A stretch of 64,000 nt of DNA from Zestomonas carbonaria (GTDB lineage: Bacteria > Pseudomonadota > Gammaproteobacteria > Pseudomonadales > Pseudomonadaceae), in NCBI RefSeq assembly GCF_904061905.1, contig NZ_CAJFCI010000042.1, forward strand, positions 17,258-81,257, read 5' to 3'. Below the pieces are notes generated by a model. The model was given only the letters and a program-made list of their open reading frames with translations. It searched no databases and was not told the DNA's origin. Below are positions 38,388 through 47,729 of the stretch, in pieces (the stretch's first letter is position 1; every line of letters starts with the position of its first letter). The translations under genes and the position numbers were made by a program.

Positions 38388-39329
38388 GTGTCCAAGATGA
38401 TGGTCTTTACGGGGAACGCCAACCCCGATCTGGCGCGGCGCATCGTTCGTCAGTTGCACATTCCCCTCGGTGATGCTTCCGTCGGTAAATTCTCCGACGG
38501 CGAAGTCAGCGTCGAGATCAACGAGAATGTTCGCGGCAAGGACGTATTTCTGATCCAGCCGACCTGCGCCCCCACCAATGACAACCTGATGGAACTGGTA
38601 GTGATGGCCGACGCCTTCCGCCGTTCCTCGGCCACCCGCATCACCGCGGTGATCCCCTACTTCGGCTATGCCCGCCAGGACCGCCGCCCGCGTTCCGCCC
38701 GCGTGGCGATCAGCGCCAAGGTAGTGGCCGACATGCTCACCGTGGTGGGCATCGACCGGGTCCTCACCGTCGACCTGCACGCCGACCAGATCCAGGGTTT
38801 CTTCGACATCCCCGTGGACAACATCTACGGCTCGCCGGTCCTGGTCGACGACATCGAAGACCAGCGCTTCGAGAACCTGATGATCGTTTCCCCGGACATC
38901 GGCGGTGTGGTTCGCGCCCGTGCCGTGGCGAAATCCCTGGGCGTCGACCTGGCGATCATCGACAAGCGTCGCGAGAAGGCCAACCAGTCCGAAGTGATGC
39001 ACATCATCGGTGACGTCGAAGGCCGTACCTGCATCCTCGTCGATGACATGGTCGACACCGCCGGCACCCTGTGCAACGCCGCCAAGGCCCTGAAAGAGCA
39101 TGGCGCCGCCAAGGTGTTCGCCTACTGCACCCACCCTGTGCTGTCCGGCCGCGCCATCGAGAACATCGAGAATTCCATGCTGGACGAACTGGTGGTGACC
39201 AATACCGTCCCGCTGTCCGCCGCTGCCCAGACCTGCAACCGTATCCGCCAACTGGATATCGCGCCGGTCGTCGCCGAGGCCGTACGCCGTATCAGCAACG
39301 AAGAATCGATCAGCGCGATGTTCCGCTAA
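38388..39329 (+). CDS. prs: Ribose-phosphate pyrophosphokinase
   Basis: Makes PRPP from ribose 5-phosphate and ATP, the precursor used by the hpt and upp products and by nucleotide, His and Trp synthesis. It is 313 residues with a GTG start ([18 protein letters not shown]). Key parts are [19 protein letters not shown], the ATP region [14 protein letters not shown], the flexible-loop [11 protein letters not shown] and the PRPP loop [12 protein letters not shown]. The gene begins 47 bp after the second tRNA-Gln and ends at a terminator. Confidence 0.97.
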   Translation: MSKMMVFTGNANPDLARRIVRQLHIPLGDASVGKFSDGEVSVEINENVRGKDVFLIQPTCAPTNDNLMELVVMADAFRRSSATRITAVIPYFGYARQDRRPRSARVAISAKVVADMLTVVGIDRVLTVDLHADQIQGFFDIPVDNIYGSPVLVDDIEDQRFENLMIVSPDIGGVVRARAVAKSLGVDLAIIDKRREKANQSEVMHIIGDVEGRTCILVDDMVDTAGTLCNAAKALKEHGAAKVFAYCTHPVLSGRAIENIENSMLDELVVTNTVPLSAAAQTCNRIRQLDIAPVVAEAVRRISNEESISAMFR

Positions 39330-39353
39330 GGCGGACATCCCTGAACGACAACT

Positions 39354-39377
39354 GCCCCGCCGCGTGCGGGGCTTTTT
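39354..39377 (+). terminator. Rho-independent terminator after prs
   Basis: The stem GCCCCGC / GCGGGGC is followed by TTTTT, starting 24 bp after the prs stop codon. Confidence 0.88.
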
Positions 39378-39381
39378 GCCC

Positions 39382-39419
39382 AACCGTCCGAACGCTGGTC
39401 GCAAGCGTGCAGGACGGTT
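39382..39419 (+). promoter_or_regulatory. Leader hairpin before rplY
   Basis: AACCGTCC (39382-39389) pairs with GGACGGTT (39412-39419) around a GC-rich loop, just before the rplY ribosome site. It may be a leader structure for L25 autoregulation or only a transcript stabiliser; this is inference from position. Confidence 0.4.
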
Positions 39420-39440
39420 TGGTTATTTTGGAGAAATGCA

Positions 39441-40049
39441 ATGACTGAGTTTGCCCTGAATGCCGAAGTGCGTTCCGACCTGGGGAAAGGTGCGAGCCGC
39501 CGCCTGCGTCGTAACGCCAACCTGGTGCCTGCCGTGATCTACGGCGGCGAAAAAGCCCCGCAATCCATCAGCCTGCTGGCCAAAGAGCTGACCAAGCTGC
39601 TGGAAAACGAAGCCGCGTTCAGCCACGTGCTGTCCTTGAACGTCGCTGGCACCACCGAAACCGTGCTGATCAAAGCCCTTCAGCGCCACCCGGCGAAAGG
39701 CTTCGTCATGCACGCCGACTTCCTGCGTGTGGTTGCCGGCCAGAAGCTGACCGCTCACGTTCCGCTGCACTTCATCAACGAGTCCACCTCCGTTGGCGTC
39801 AAGCAGCAAGGCGGCGAAGTCTCCCACACCATCGCCGAAGTCGAAGTTTCCTGCCTGCCGAAAGACCTGCCGGAATTCATCGAAGTGGACCTGGCCAAGG
39901 TCGAAGTCGGCCAGACCATCCACCTGTCCGACCTGAAGCTGCAGAAAGGCGTCGAGCTGGTGGCCCTGGCCCACGGCAACGACCTGGCAGTAGCCAACAT
40001 TCACGCTTCCCGCGTGAAGGGCGAAGAAGAAGAAGGCGCTGCCGAGTAA
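39441..40049 (+). CDS. rplY: Ribosomal protein bL25 (Ctc form)
   Basis: 5S rRNA-binding ribosomal protein, long form with a C-terminal Ctc domain (202 residues). The N-terminal domain reads [20 protein letters not shown] and [12 protein letters not shown]. The C-terminal beta domain contains [19 protein letters not shown] and [19 protein letters not shown], and the tail is acidic (GEEEEGAAE). GGAG lies 7 bases before the ATG. It forms a unit with pth and ychF, the usual Pseudomonas order. Confidence 0.97.
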   Translation: MTEFALNAEVRSDLGKGASRRLRRNANLVPAVIYGGEKAPQSISLLAKELTKLLENEAAFSHVLSLNVAGTTETVLIKALQRHPAKGFVMHADFLRVVAGQKLTAHVPLHFINESTSVGVKQQGGEVSHTIAEVEVSCLPKDLPEFIEVDLAKVEVGQTIHLSDLKLQKGVELVALAHGNDLAVANIHASRVKGEEEEGAAE

Positions 40050-40077
40050 TACTCGTCCGCCTGAGGGGGCCCCTGTC

Positions 40078-40662
40078 GTGACTGCCGTACAACTGATCGT
40101 CGGCCTGGGAAATCCAGGCCCGGAATACGACCAGACCCGGCACAACGCAGGGGCCCTTTTCGTTGAGCGCCTGGCCGACCAGCAACGGGTCAACCTCAGC
40201 CTCGACAAGAAGTATTTCGGCCTGGTGGGCAAGTTCAGCCATCAGGGCCGCGACGTTCGTCTGCTCATCCCGACCACCTACATGAACCGCAGCGGCCAGG
40301 CCGTGGCGGCACTGGCGAACTTCTTCCGCATCCCCGCGGACGCCATCCTGGTGGCCCACGACGAACTCGACCTGCCGCCCGGCGTCGCCAAGCTCAAGCA
40401 AGGCGGCGGACATGGCGGACACAACGGCCTGCGTGACATCATCGCGCAGCTCGGCAACCTGAACGGCTTCCATCGCCTGCGTCTCGGCATCGGCCACCCC
40501 GGCCACGCCAGCCAGGTCACCGGCTTCGTCCTCGGCCGCGCCCCGCGCAGCGAGCAGGAAAAGCTGGACGCGAGCATCGATTTCGCCCTCGGCGTGCTGC
40601 CGGACATCCTCGCCGGTGAATGGCACCGGGCGATGCAGACCCTGCACAGCCAGAAGGCCTGA
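40078..40662 (+). CDS. pth: Peptidyl-tRNA hydrolase
   Basis: Recycles tRNA from prematurely released peptidyl-tRNA. It is 194 residues with a GTG start. The signature [20 protein letters not shown] includes N12 and the catalytic H22. The others are [25 protein letters not shown] and [14 protein letters not shown]. It lies 28 bp after rplY. Confidence 0.97.
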   Translation: MTAVQLIVGLGNPGPEYDQTRHNAGALFVERLADQQRVNLSLDKKYFGLVGKFSHQGRDVRLLIPTTYMNRSGQAVAALANFFRIPADAILVAHDELDLPPGVAKLKQGGGHGGHNGLRDIIAQLGNLNGFHRLRLGIGHPGHASQVTGFVLGRAPRSEQEKLDASIDFALGVLPDILAGEWHRAMQTLHSQKA

Positions 40663-40683
40663 CCCCATTCCGAGGGACATACC

Positions 40684-41784
40684 ATGGGATTCAACTGCGG
40701 CATCGTCGGCCTGCCCAACGTCGGCAAATCCACCCTGTTCAACGCCCTGACCAAATCCGGCATCGCGGCGGAGAACTTCCCGTTCTGCACCATCGAGCCG
40801 AACGCCGGCGTGGTGCCGATGCCCGACAACCGTCTCGACGCCCTGGCCGCGATCGTCAAGCCCGAGCGGGTGCTCCCCACCACCATGGAATTCGTCGACA
40901 TCGCCGGTCTGGTCGCCGGCGCCTCCAAGGGCGAAGGCCTGGGCAACAAGTTCCTCGCCAACATCCGTGAGACCGACGCCATCGCCCACGTGGTGCGTTG
41001 CTTCGAGGACGACAACGTAATCCACGTGTCCAACTCGGTCGATCCCAAGCGCGACATCGAGATCATCGACCTCGAACTGATCTTCGCCGACCTCGACAGC
41101 GTCGAGAAGCAACTACAGAAGGTCGCCCGCAACGCCAAGGGCGGCGACAAGGAAGCCATCGCCCAGAAGGCCCTGCTGGAGAAACTCCAGGCGCACTTCA
41201 CCGAAGGCAAGCCGGCACGCAGCCTGATGAAGGACATGGACGACGAACAGAAGCGCCTGGTCCGTGGCTTCCACCTGCTCACCAGCAAGCCGGTGATGTA
41301 CATCGCCAACGTCGCCGAGGACGGCTTCGAGAACAACCCCCACCTCGACGTGGTCAAGGCCATCGCCGAGGAAGAAGGCGCCATCGTGGTGCCGGTGTGC
41401 AACAAGATCGAGGCGGAGATCGCCGAGCTGGACGACGGCGATGAGAAGGACATGTTCCTCGAATCCCTCGGCCTCGAAGAGCCTGGCCTGAACCGCGTGA
41501 TCCGCGCCGGCTACCAGCTCCTCAACCTGCAGACCTACTTCACCGCAGGGGTCAAGGAAGTCCGCGCCTGGACCGTCAAGGTCGGCGCCACCGCCCCGCA
41601 GGCCGCCGCCGTGATCCACACCGATTTCGAGAAAGGCTTCATCCGCGCCGAAGTCATCGCCTACGACGACTTCATCCAGTACAAGGGCGAAGCCGGCGCC
41701 AAGGAAGCCGGCAAATGGCGCCTGGAAGGCAAGGACTACATCGTCAAGGACGGCGACGTCATGCACTTCCGCTTCAACGTCTGA
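40684..41784 (+). CDS. ychF: Redox-regulated ATPase YchF (OLA1 family)
   Basis: Obg-family P-loop protein of 366 residues that hydrolyses ATP in preference to GTP and associates with ribosomes. Motifs are the P-loop [16 protein letters not shown] (residues 7-22), the [18 protein letters not shown] switch region, and the altered specificity motif at NKIEAEI in place of NKxD. A C-terminal TGS domain follows ([17 protein letters not shown] to the end). Start and length are standard. It ends the rplY-pth-ychF unit. Confidence 0.96.
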   Translation: MGFNCGIVGLPNVGKSTLFNALTKSGIAAENFPFCTIEPNAGVVPMPDNRLDALAAIVKPERVLPTTMEFVDIAGLVAGASKGEGLGNKFLANIRETDAIAHVVRCFEDDNVIHVSNSVDPKRDIEIIDLELIFADLDSVEKQLQKVARNAKGGDKEAIAQKALLEKLQAHFTEGKPARSLMKDMDDEQKRLVRGFHLLTSKPVMYIANVAEDGFENNPHLDVVKAIAEEEGAIVVPVCNKIEAEIAELDDGDEKDMFLESLGLEEPGLNRVIRAGYQLLNLQTYFTAGVKEVRAWTVKVGATAPQAAAVIHTDFEKGFIRAEVIAYDDFIQYKGEAGAKEAGKWRLEGKDYIVKDGDVMHFRFNV

Positions 41785-41855
41785 GCCAATTCGGACGAAA
41801 GCGGAGGCAACCTGTAAGCATTTGATCGCGCGCGAAAATTTTCCAAAGCCAAGGC

Positions 41856-41884
41856 TTGACAGCCCGCCCGCTCCCGAGAATAAT
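41856..41884 (+). promoter_or_regulatory. Sigma-70 promoter of tRNA-Met
   Basis: TTGACA (41856-41861), 17 bases, then AATAAT (41879-41884). A GC-rich discriminator (GCGCGCC) follows, the type seen in stringently controlled stable-RNA promoters. The tRNA begins 13 bases later. Confidence 0.82.
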
Positions 41885-41897
41885 GCGCGCCTCGAAT

Positions 41898-41974
41898 GGC
41901 TACGTAGCTCAGCTGGTTAGAGCACGGCATTCATAATGCTGGGGTCCGGGGTTCAAGTCCCTGCGTAGCCACCA
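41898..41974 (+). tRNA. tRNA-Met (anticodon CAT)
   Basis: A 77-base gene with acceptor stem GGCTACG / CGTAGCC, anticodon CAT in TTCATAA, T-loop GTTCAAGTC and an encoded CCA. The paired first base and the D-arm AGCTCAGCTGGTTAGAGC indicate elongator tRNA-Met. A lysidine-modified Ile tRNA also carries CAT and is the alternative. Confidence 0.9.
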
Positions 41975-41979
41975 AATTG

Positions 41980-42012
41980 AAAAAGGGTCTAGCGCGAGCT
42001 AGACCCTTTTTT
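41980..42012 (+). terminator. Rho-independent terminator after tRNA-Met
   Basis: AAAAAGGGTCTAGC pairs with GCTAGACCCTTTTT, only 6 bases past the tRNA end, with a T6 run. Confidence 0.92.
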
Positions 42013-42045
42013 CTTGCCTGAAGAAATGCTGCTGGAGCTACGAAT

Positions 42046-42204
42046 TCAGGCTGCGGTATGGCCGATCAACATGCCGTGGCGCACGCGGTAGAGGTGACCG
42101 CTGACCTGCAAGGTAAGTGGTTCGCGGCTGACGATTCGGGCTCCTTCCTTGAGTAGTTGATCGATGTGCGCGCGCAGCGCATGGAATGTCCGTTGTTCCT
42201 TCAT
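42046..42204 (-). CDS. Small conserved-looking hypothetical protein
   Basis: A 52-residue protein, MKEQRTFHALRAHIDQLLKE at the start, basic and soluble. The second half (EPLTLQVSGHLYRVRHGMLI) looks like a small beta hairpin. The ribosome site AAGGAGG at 9 bases is one of the strongest in the window and supports translation. A longer upstream frame is not needed. No family is recognised. It lies between the tRNA-Met terminator and a divergent small membrane protein gene. Confidence 0.65.
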   Translation of the reverse strand: MKEQRTFHALRAHIDQLLKEGARIVSREPLTLQVSGHLYRVRHGMLIGHTAA

Positions 42205-42423
42205 CGGATGACGCCTCCTTGTTTTGCGGCCGAGCTTAGCAGTAAACGTGATGGACTCGACGCCTATAGCCGTGAACCTGTTCACACTTCTATCATGGCA
42301 AAGCAACATCACCCGGTTCGGCGGCCGTGAGGCTGGACCTTCCTGTCGGGCGCTCGGCGGCGAACCACGATTCGAGCCGGACAGTCCAAACTGACAGTCA
42401 GCCGAAACGCATGGGACATCGAG

Positions 42424-42753
42424 ATGGAACGGGACAGGCACACACGATTAGAGAGTTTCAGCGCTCGCGAAGGTGAGCCGGTGGAGTTGGATGATCTGGA
42501 CGACTACCGCCAGCCGGTATCCCGCAAGCTGGAGAAGCAGCGCAGTCTGGCCTTTCAGATCGCGCTGGGCATCTGGCTCGGCGGGGTGGCGTTGATGATC
42601 ACCGGGTTCCTGTTCCACCTGTTGCTCATCAGCTTTGCCGGGAAACTGATGAGCGGGGAATTCTCGATCCGGTTCGACGCTCCCCGGCCACAAAGCGAGC
42701 AGTTCCAGGGCCATGGCCCGGAGCAGCCCGCGCAGGGTCCGCGCCGGAACTGA
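42424..42753 (+). CDS. Small membrane protein of unknown function
   Basis: A 109-residue protein. An acidic N-terminus (EPVELDDLDDYRQPVSRKLEK) precedes one long hydrophobic segment that may form two helices (IALGIWLGGVALMITGFLFH and LLLISFAGKLMSG). The tail is Pro- and Gln-rich. The ATG follows GACATCGAG, a weak ribosome site. It is convergent with the EamA gene. No function is known to me. Confidence 0.65.
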   Translation: MERDRHTRLESFSAREGEPVELDDLDDYRQPVSRKLEKQRSLAFQIALGIWLGGVALMITGFLFHLLLISFAGKLMSGEFSIRFDAPRPQSEQFQGHGPEQPAQGPRRN

Positions 42754-42778
42754 TGCCTTTCCGCTCCCCTCAGGCCAG

Positions 42779-43690
42779 TCAGCTCCGAGCCGGTCGGCTG
42801 GCCAGCAGCAGGCCGGCGAAGATCAGCGCGCCGCCACTCCAGTGATAGGGCTGCAGCCCTTCTCCGAGCAGCAGCCAGCCAAGCAATGCGGTGAACACCG
42901 GCATCAGGTAGTTGCTCAGCGCCGCGCGGGCGGCGCCGACCACGCGGGTGCCGTGGTTCCAGAGGAAATAGGCGACCAGCGAAGCGCACAGCGCGGTGTA
43001 GCCGATGGCAACGAGGTTTTCCGGGCTGGGCGCGAAACGGGCGCCGCCGGCCAGTTCCAGCAGGTAGAGCGGTAGCAGCAGCGGCACGCCGAGCAGGATC
43101 AACGCCCCCAGTTGCACCAGCCCGGGCACGCCCTGAAGCAGGCCGGACCAGCGCCGCAGCAGCAATGTGTAGAGCGCCCAGTCGAACACCGCCAGGAGCA
43201 TCAGCAGGTCGCCGGGGTTGAACGACAGCCCGGCCAGCACCCGCCAGTCGCCACGGCCGATCAGCCACAACAGGCCAAGGGTCGCCACGCCGATGCCGAG
43301 CCAGGCGCGGCGGCCCGGCCATTCGCCGAGCAGCAGGCCGGAGCCGAGGAACAGCGCCAGCGGCAGGCAGGTATTGACCAGGGTGAGGTTGAGCGCCACG
43401 GTGCTGTGCGCGGCGCTGTAGAGGAAGCAGTTGTAGCCGGAGATACCCAGCGCGGCGAGCAGCCACAGGCGCCAGCCGGCACGGCGCAGTTGCTCCCGGT
43501 GGCGCCACAACGGCACCGCGACGAAGGGCATGAGCAGCGCCAGGGCCACGCTCCAGCGCCAGAAGGCCAGGCTGAACGGCGGGATGGCGTCACTGAAGGC
43601 GCGCGCCACCAGGGCGTTGCCGGCCCAGAACAGGCAAGCCAGCACCAGGCCCGCCCATGCCAGCACGGGCGATTCCTTCCATGCAGGCAT
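42779..43690 (-). CDS. EamA/DMT family transporter
   Basis: A 303-residue inner-membrane permease with ten predicted helices in two EamA repeats. The first repeat starts LAWAGLVLACLFWAGNALVARAF, with core LACLFWAGNALVARAF, and the second starts near ALYTLLLRRWSGLL. Typical pieces are LNLTLVNTCLPLALFL and VVGAARAALSNYLMPVFTAL. The ATG shares a base with the stop of the carbonic anhydrase gene, so the two are coupled. The exported metabolite is unknown. Confidence 0.87.
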   Translation of the reverse strand: MPAWKESPVLAWAGLVLACLFWAGNALVARAFSDAIPPFSLAFWRWSVALALLMPFVAVPLWRHREQLRRAGWRLWLLAALGISGYNCFLYSAAHSTVALNLTLVNTCLPLALFLGSGLLLGEWPGRRAWLGIGVATLGLLWLIGRGDWRVLAGLSFNPGDLLMLLAVFDWALYTLLLRRWSGLLQGVPGLVQLGALILLGVPLLLPLYLLELAGGARFAPSPENLVAIGYTALCASLVAYFLWNHGTRVVGAARAALSNYLMPVFTALLGWLLLGEGLQPYHWSGGALIFAGLLLASRPARS

Positions 43691-44334
43691 CAGCGCTGGC
43701 CGAGCGGACGCAGGCGATACTGCGGCGGCAGTTGTTCGATGCCGCTGACGGTGACGTTGAGGTTCTTCCAACGGCCGTCCTTGATGCCGTAGATGCAGCC
43801 GTGCACCGAGAGGCTCTGGCCACGGTGCCAGGCGTTCTGCACGATGGTGGTGTGGCTGACGTTGGCGACCTGCTGGATCACATTGAGCTCGCACAGGCGG
43901 TCGACCTGTTCTTCTTCCGTGGCGAACTGGGCGAGGTGTTCGCGGTGCTCGTAGTAGAGATCGCGGATGGTGCGCAGCCAGCCATCGATCAGGCCGAACT
44001 GGCTATCCTGCATGGATGCGCGGACGCCACCACAGCCGTAGTGGCCGGTGACCAGGATATGTTTGACCTTGAGCACGTCGACCGCGTACTGGATCACCGA
44101 CAGGCAGTTGAGGTCGGTGTGCAGCACCACGTTGGCCACGTTGCGGTGGACGAACAGGTCTCCGGGCAGCAGGCCGACGATCTCGTTGGCCGGGACCCGC
44201 GCGTCCGAGCAGCCGATCCACAGGTATTCGGGCACCTGTTGCTTTGCCAGCTTCTCGAAGAACTGCGGGTCTCGCTGCTTGATGGATTCAGCCCAGCGCT
44301 CGTTGTTGTCGAACAGCTCTTGCAGATCACTCAT
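43690..44334 (-). CDS. can: Beta-class carbonic anhydrase
   Basis: Zinc enzyme that interconverts CO2 and bicarbonate in the cytosol. It is 214 residues. The zinc ligands are C42 and D44 (WIGCSDARVPANE), H98 and C101 (VTGHYGCGGVRA). The segment PGDLFVHRNVANVV is also diagnostic. The ATG follows GAGGAG. The symbol can is by analogy with E. coli; Pseudomonas carries several beta enzymes. Confidence 0.95.
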   Translation of the reverse strand: MSDLQELFDNNERWAESIKQRDPQFFEKLAKQQVPEYLWIGCSDARVPANEIVGLLPGDLFVHRNVANVVLHTDLNCLSVIQYAVDVLKVKHILVTGHYGCGGVRASMQDSQFGLIDGWLRTIRDLYYEHREHLAQFATEEEQVDRLCELNVIQQVANVSHTTIVQNAWHRGQSLSVHGCIYGIKDGRWKNLNVTVSGIEQLPPQYRLRPLGQR

Positions 44335-44363
44335 CGCAGCACTCCTCTTTCGGCTGGCGCACC

Positions 44364-46316
44364 TTACGAAGGGTGCGCCACTTTGGCAAGCCGCCGTTCG
44401 CCCCCGCGCGGACGCAGACCACGCCACATCAACCAGGCAATCAGCAGCAGGCCCGCCCCGACCAGCACGCTGGCGCCCCACTGCAAGCGACCGGCGTTGC
44501 GGTACAGCTCCACCGGCGACAGGCTCGCCACCCGGTGCATGCGCGACTCGGCCGCCGCGCCCTGGGTGGGGATATCGGCCAGCCCGTCGCCGTCCTGGTC
44601 CGGCAGGACGCGGACATGGTCGAGCAGCGCCTGCCACTCCTTGTACTCCTGCACGCCCGGGGTCTCCGGGTCGGTATCGATCACCGTGTCCCGGATCTCG
44701 GCGTAGGGGCGCCCCTCGGCATCCTTGGGCACTACCTCCAGCAGGCCCTTGGTCAATTCCGGAATCAACCAGGTGAAGCTGCCGACGTAGCTGCTGGCAC
44801 CGACGCTGTACAGACGCGAATCATCGAGATCGAGCTCCTGGTAGCCGCGCTGCTCGTCGCCGATCTCGATGCGACTGACCCGGTCGAACGGCACCCGATA
44901 AGGGTTATAGCTGAAGCGCACGCCGGATACCCGCGGGTAGTAGCTGTCGCTGTCTCGCAACTGATAGGCGAGCAGCAGCACTTCGAGGATGCTCTTGATC
45001 TCGCGACCGGTGAAATAGACCTTGATCAGCGGATAGCCCGGCGCGTCGTCGTATTCGCCAATGCCCAGCGGGGCGATGCGGAACAGGTCGGAAACCGCCT
45101 GTACGCCGCTGCGTCCATGGATCATGTCGTCGCGGATGGTGCCGTTGCCGGTGAAGGCCAGGTCACTGCCGGTAGCCCGGCGCAGGGCGTCGGTGACCAG
45201 GTTGGCGAGGACCGGGTCCTCGTAGGCGCGGGTCAGGCGGCGGTCGACTTTGGCCAGCGGCTGGTCGAAACGGTAACCGAGCGGTTCGAGCATGCGTTCG
45301 GTGACCGCCTGCTGGAAGTCTGCCACGTCACGGCTGATCGTCGCGTCGCCGGGAATGCGGTCGTCGATCGGATGCAGTCGATAATCGAGCATGCGCAGCT
45401 TGCCGTCGTCGCCCAGGGCCATGCGCAGTTCGCCGAGGTGCTGGATTTCCGATCCGGCCTGGACCACCGGCACCCGGCCGCCCACCAGCACCGGCTGCGC
45501 CAGCGCGGTATGCGAATGGCCGCCGACGATGATGTCGATGCCCGGCACCTGCTCGGCCATCTCCACTTCCTCGCCGCGCCAGGAACCGTCGGCCTGCTGG
45601 TTGACGCCCATGTGCGAAAGCAGGATCACCACGTCGACCCGCTCCTCCTCGCGCAGCGTCCTGACCATCTCCCTGGCGGTCTCCAGCGGATCGGCGAAGG
45701 TCACCGGGCGGGTCATCGGCGCCACGTCGATGGCGTTGTAGCCGAGCAGGCCGAACAGCCCGAAACGGATGCCGCCGCGCTCGATCACCTTGTAGGGCTG
45801 GATGCGCCCGGCCTCCTGGTGCGCCTGCAGGGTATCGTCCTCGGGACGCTCCGGGTCGAAGCGGATATTGCTGGACAGCACCGGCACCAGCTTGTCGCCC
45901 AGCGCCTTGTGCGCCACAGACAGCATGGCGGCCAATCCTTGCGGGCGGAAATCGAACTCGTGGTTGCCGAGGGTCGTGGCGTCGTAGCCCAGCTCGCTCA
46001 TCAGGCGCAGTTCGCCACCGATCTCGCGGGCCACGGTATGGAACAGCGTGCCCATGGTGAAGTCGCCGGCATCCAGCAACAGCAGCGGCTGGCCGGCGGC
46101 GGCCGCGCGGCGCTGGTCGATCAGCGTGGCGAGCCGGGCAACGCCGCCGACGGTCCCGTCGTCCCCGGTGGTCGCCGGGGTGTACTCGTTGTTCGGGCCG
46201 AAGCCGAGCAGGCGCGATTGCCAGTCGTTGGTGTGCAGCAGGGTGAATTCGCGCTCGGCAGCGCCGGCCAGGCTGGCGGCGAACAGGCAGGTGGCGGTGA
46301 TCAGGGTACGGAACAT
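44364..46316 (-). CDS. Membrane-anchored 5'-nucleotidase/UshA-like metallophosphoesterase
   Basis: A 650-residue exported protein. The signal peptide (FRTLITATCLFAASLAGA) is followed by a metallophosphoesterase domain (LLHTNDWQSR, LLDAGDFTMG, GNHEFDFRPQG, LLSHMGVNQ, GGHSHTAL). A 5'-nucleotidase C-terminal domain follows (YEDPVLANLVTDALRRATG, TGNGTIRDD, YFTGREIKSILEV). Unlike E. coli UshA, it adds a DQDGDGLADIP calcium-loop-like motif and a C-terminal helix (WGASVLVGAGLLLIAWLMW) with an arginine-rich cytoplasmic tail. The catalytic sites should thus face the periplasm, tethered to the inner membrane. The second of two ATGs has the better ribosome spacing. The substrate class (nucleotides or UDP-sugars) is inferred. 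Confidence 0.85.
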   Translation of the reverse strand: MFRTLITATCLFAASLAGAAEREFTLLHTNDWQSRLLGFGPNNEYTPATTGDDGTVGGVARLATLIDQRRAAAAGQPLLLLDAGDFTMGTLFHTVAREIGGELRLMSELGYDATTLGNHEFDFRPQGLAAMLSVAHKALGDKLVPVLSSNIRFDPERPEDDTLQAHQEAGRIQPYKVIERGGIRFGLFGLLGYNAIDVAPMTRPVTFADPLETAREMVRTLREEERVDVVILLSHMGVNQQADGSWRGEEVEMAEQVPGIDIIVGGHSHTALAQPVLVGGRVPVVQAGSEIQHLGELRMALGDDGKLRMLDYRLHPIDDRIPGDATISRDVADFQQAVTERMLEPLGYRFDQPLAKVDRRLTRAYEDPVLANLVTDALRRATGSDLAFTGNGTIRDDMIHGRSGVQAVSDLFRIAPLGIGEYDDAPGYPLIKVYFTGREIKSILEVLLLAYQLRDSDSYYPRVSGVRFSYNPYRVPFDRVSRIEIGDEQRGYQELDLDDSRLYSVGASSYVGSFTWLIPELTKGLLEVVPKDAEGRPYAEIRDTVIDTDPETPGVQEYKEWQALLDHVRVLPDQDGDGLADIPTQGAAAESRMHRVASLSPVELYRNAGRLQWGASVLVGAGLLLIAWLMWRGLRPRGGERRLAKVAHPS

Positions 46317-46379
46317 GGTCATCCTTGGTCGCGTGAGGTGCGCCGGGCGCATCGGAATCTGTACGGGGATAAGCTCATT

Positions 46380-47729
46380 TCAGGCAAGTCGTTGCAGCAC
46401 TTCGCAGGCGGCGCGTTCGCCGGCTTCCACGGCGCCGTCGAAATAGCCCATCCAGCGGGTGGCGGTCTCGGTGCCGGCGAAATGCAGGCGGCCGCACGGT
46501 TCGCGCAGCCGCGCCGCGCCGCCGCTCCACAACCCCGGAGGAAACAGCGCGGCATAGCAGCCACGGGCAAAGGGTTCGTCGGCCCAGCATTTGTCGACGT
46601 ACTCCAGCGGCCGCAACGCCGCATCGCCGAAGTAGCGGGCAAAGCACTCCAGCACCGCCGCGCGGCGCTCATCGACCGGCACAGCGCTCCACTGGCGCGC
46701 TTCGTCGCCCTCGATGAAGCCCATCAGCACGCCCCTGGACGAACCCGGCAGGCTGTTATCGAAGGTCAGCCGCACCGGCCCGCGCTCGCTGGTGACCTGC
46801 CCGGACAGGCCCCGGTCACGCCAGAACGGCGAGTTGTACAGCGCCATGCACTTGATCACCGAGCCCTGCGGCAGGCGCTGCAGCAACTGGTCGCGCCAGC
46901 CGGGCAACAGCGGTTCCTGGGCAATGCGCAGCAGCATCGTCGGCGGCATGGCGAGGATCACCCGCTCGGCCCGATGGCTGCCACTGTCGGTGACCAGCTC
47001 GACACCGGTCGCATCCTGGCGCAGCGCGCGCACTGGCTGGCCGAGTTGCATCGCATCGCCAAGACGCGCCGCCAGTTCCTCGCTGATCCGCTGCGAACCG
47101 CCGACGATGCGGTCCTGCTGGGCGCCGTTGCGAACACCGAGCAAAGTGTCCAGATCGGTGCCGCTGCGAATGTAGAACAGCACATGGAGGAACGACAGTT
47201 CGTGCGGCGCGGCAGCGAACACCGCACCACTGACCAGTTCCATGACCTGGCGGCCGTGGGCGGTCTTCAGGGTGCGACGAGTCCACTCGGCGAAGCTCAT
47301 GCGATCCCACTCGGCGGCGCGCGGATGGCGGCCAGGATCATCGAGGGGAATCTGCCGGGCCAGGCGATCCAGACGCAGTTGCGCCTGCAGCACGTCGAGC
47401 AGCACATGGGGCGCGAAACGCGGGATGGTGCCCCGGTAGGGCTTGAGCTTGCCGCCGAACAGGGTCAGGTTGTCACCCTGGTTCCATAGCGGGAAGGTTT
47501 CCAGGCCGAGTTCGTCGAGCAGGGCGAGGATGCGCTCCTGGGTCGGGCCGACCCACTGGCCGCCGACTTCGACTACGTCACCACTGGAGAAACGATGGTT
47601 CAGGGTACGCCCGCCAACCCGCTGGTTGGCCTCCAGCACCTTGACCCGCTTTCCGGCCCGAGCCAGCCGCCAGGCGGCGGTCAACCCGGAAATCCCGGCG
47701 CCCACGACGATCGCGTCGGCTCGGCTCAT
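46380..47729 (-). CDS. Flavin-containing monoamine oxidase family protein
   Basis: A 449-residue FAD amine oxidase. N-terminal motifs are VVGAGISGLTAAWRLARAG, VLEANQRVGGRT and VEVGGQWVGPTQ. The C-terminal FAD-closing segment is LHFAGTETATRWMGYFDGAV. The length and the WVGPTQ motif fit the tyramine/putrescine-type monoamine oxidase group. There is no signal peptide. The ATG follows GGAAG. It runs in the same direction as the nucleotidase gene 63 bp later. The amine substrate is unknown. Confidence 0.88.
   Translation of the reverse strand: MSRADAIVVGAGISGLTAAWRLARAGKRVKVLEANQRVGGRTLNHRFSSGDVVEVGGQWVGPTQERILALLDELGLETFPLWNQGDNLTLFGGKLKPYRGTIPRFAPHVLLDVLQAQLRLDRLARQIPLDDPGRHPRAAEWDRMSFAEWTRRTLKTAHGRQVMELVSGAVFAAAPHELSFLHVLFYIRSGTDLDTLLGVRNGAQQDRIVGGSQRISEELAARLGDAMQLGQPVRALRQDATGVELVTDSGSHRAERVILAMPPTMLLRIAQEPLLPGWRDQLLQRLPQGSVIKCMALYNSPFWRDRGLSGQVTSERGPVRLTFDNSLPGSSRGVLMGFIEGDEARQWSAVPVDERRAAVLECFARYFGDAALRPLEYVDKCWADEPFARGCYAALFPPGLWSGGAARLREPCGRLHFAGTETATRWMGYFDGAVEAGERAACEVLQRLA

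Noticed and set aside
44373..47489. Plus-strand open frame of 1038 codons
   Set aside because: It spans two well-supported minus-strand genes and their gap, with composition typical of antisense frames in high-GC DNA.
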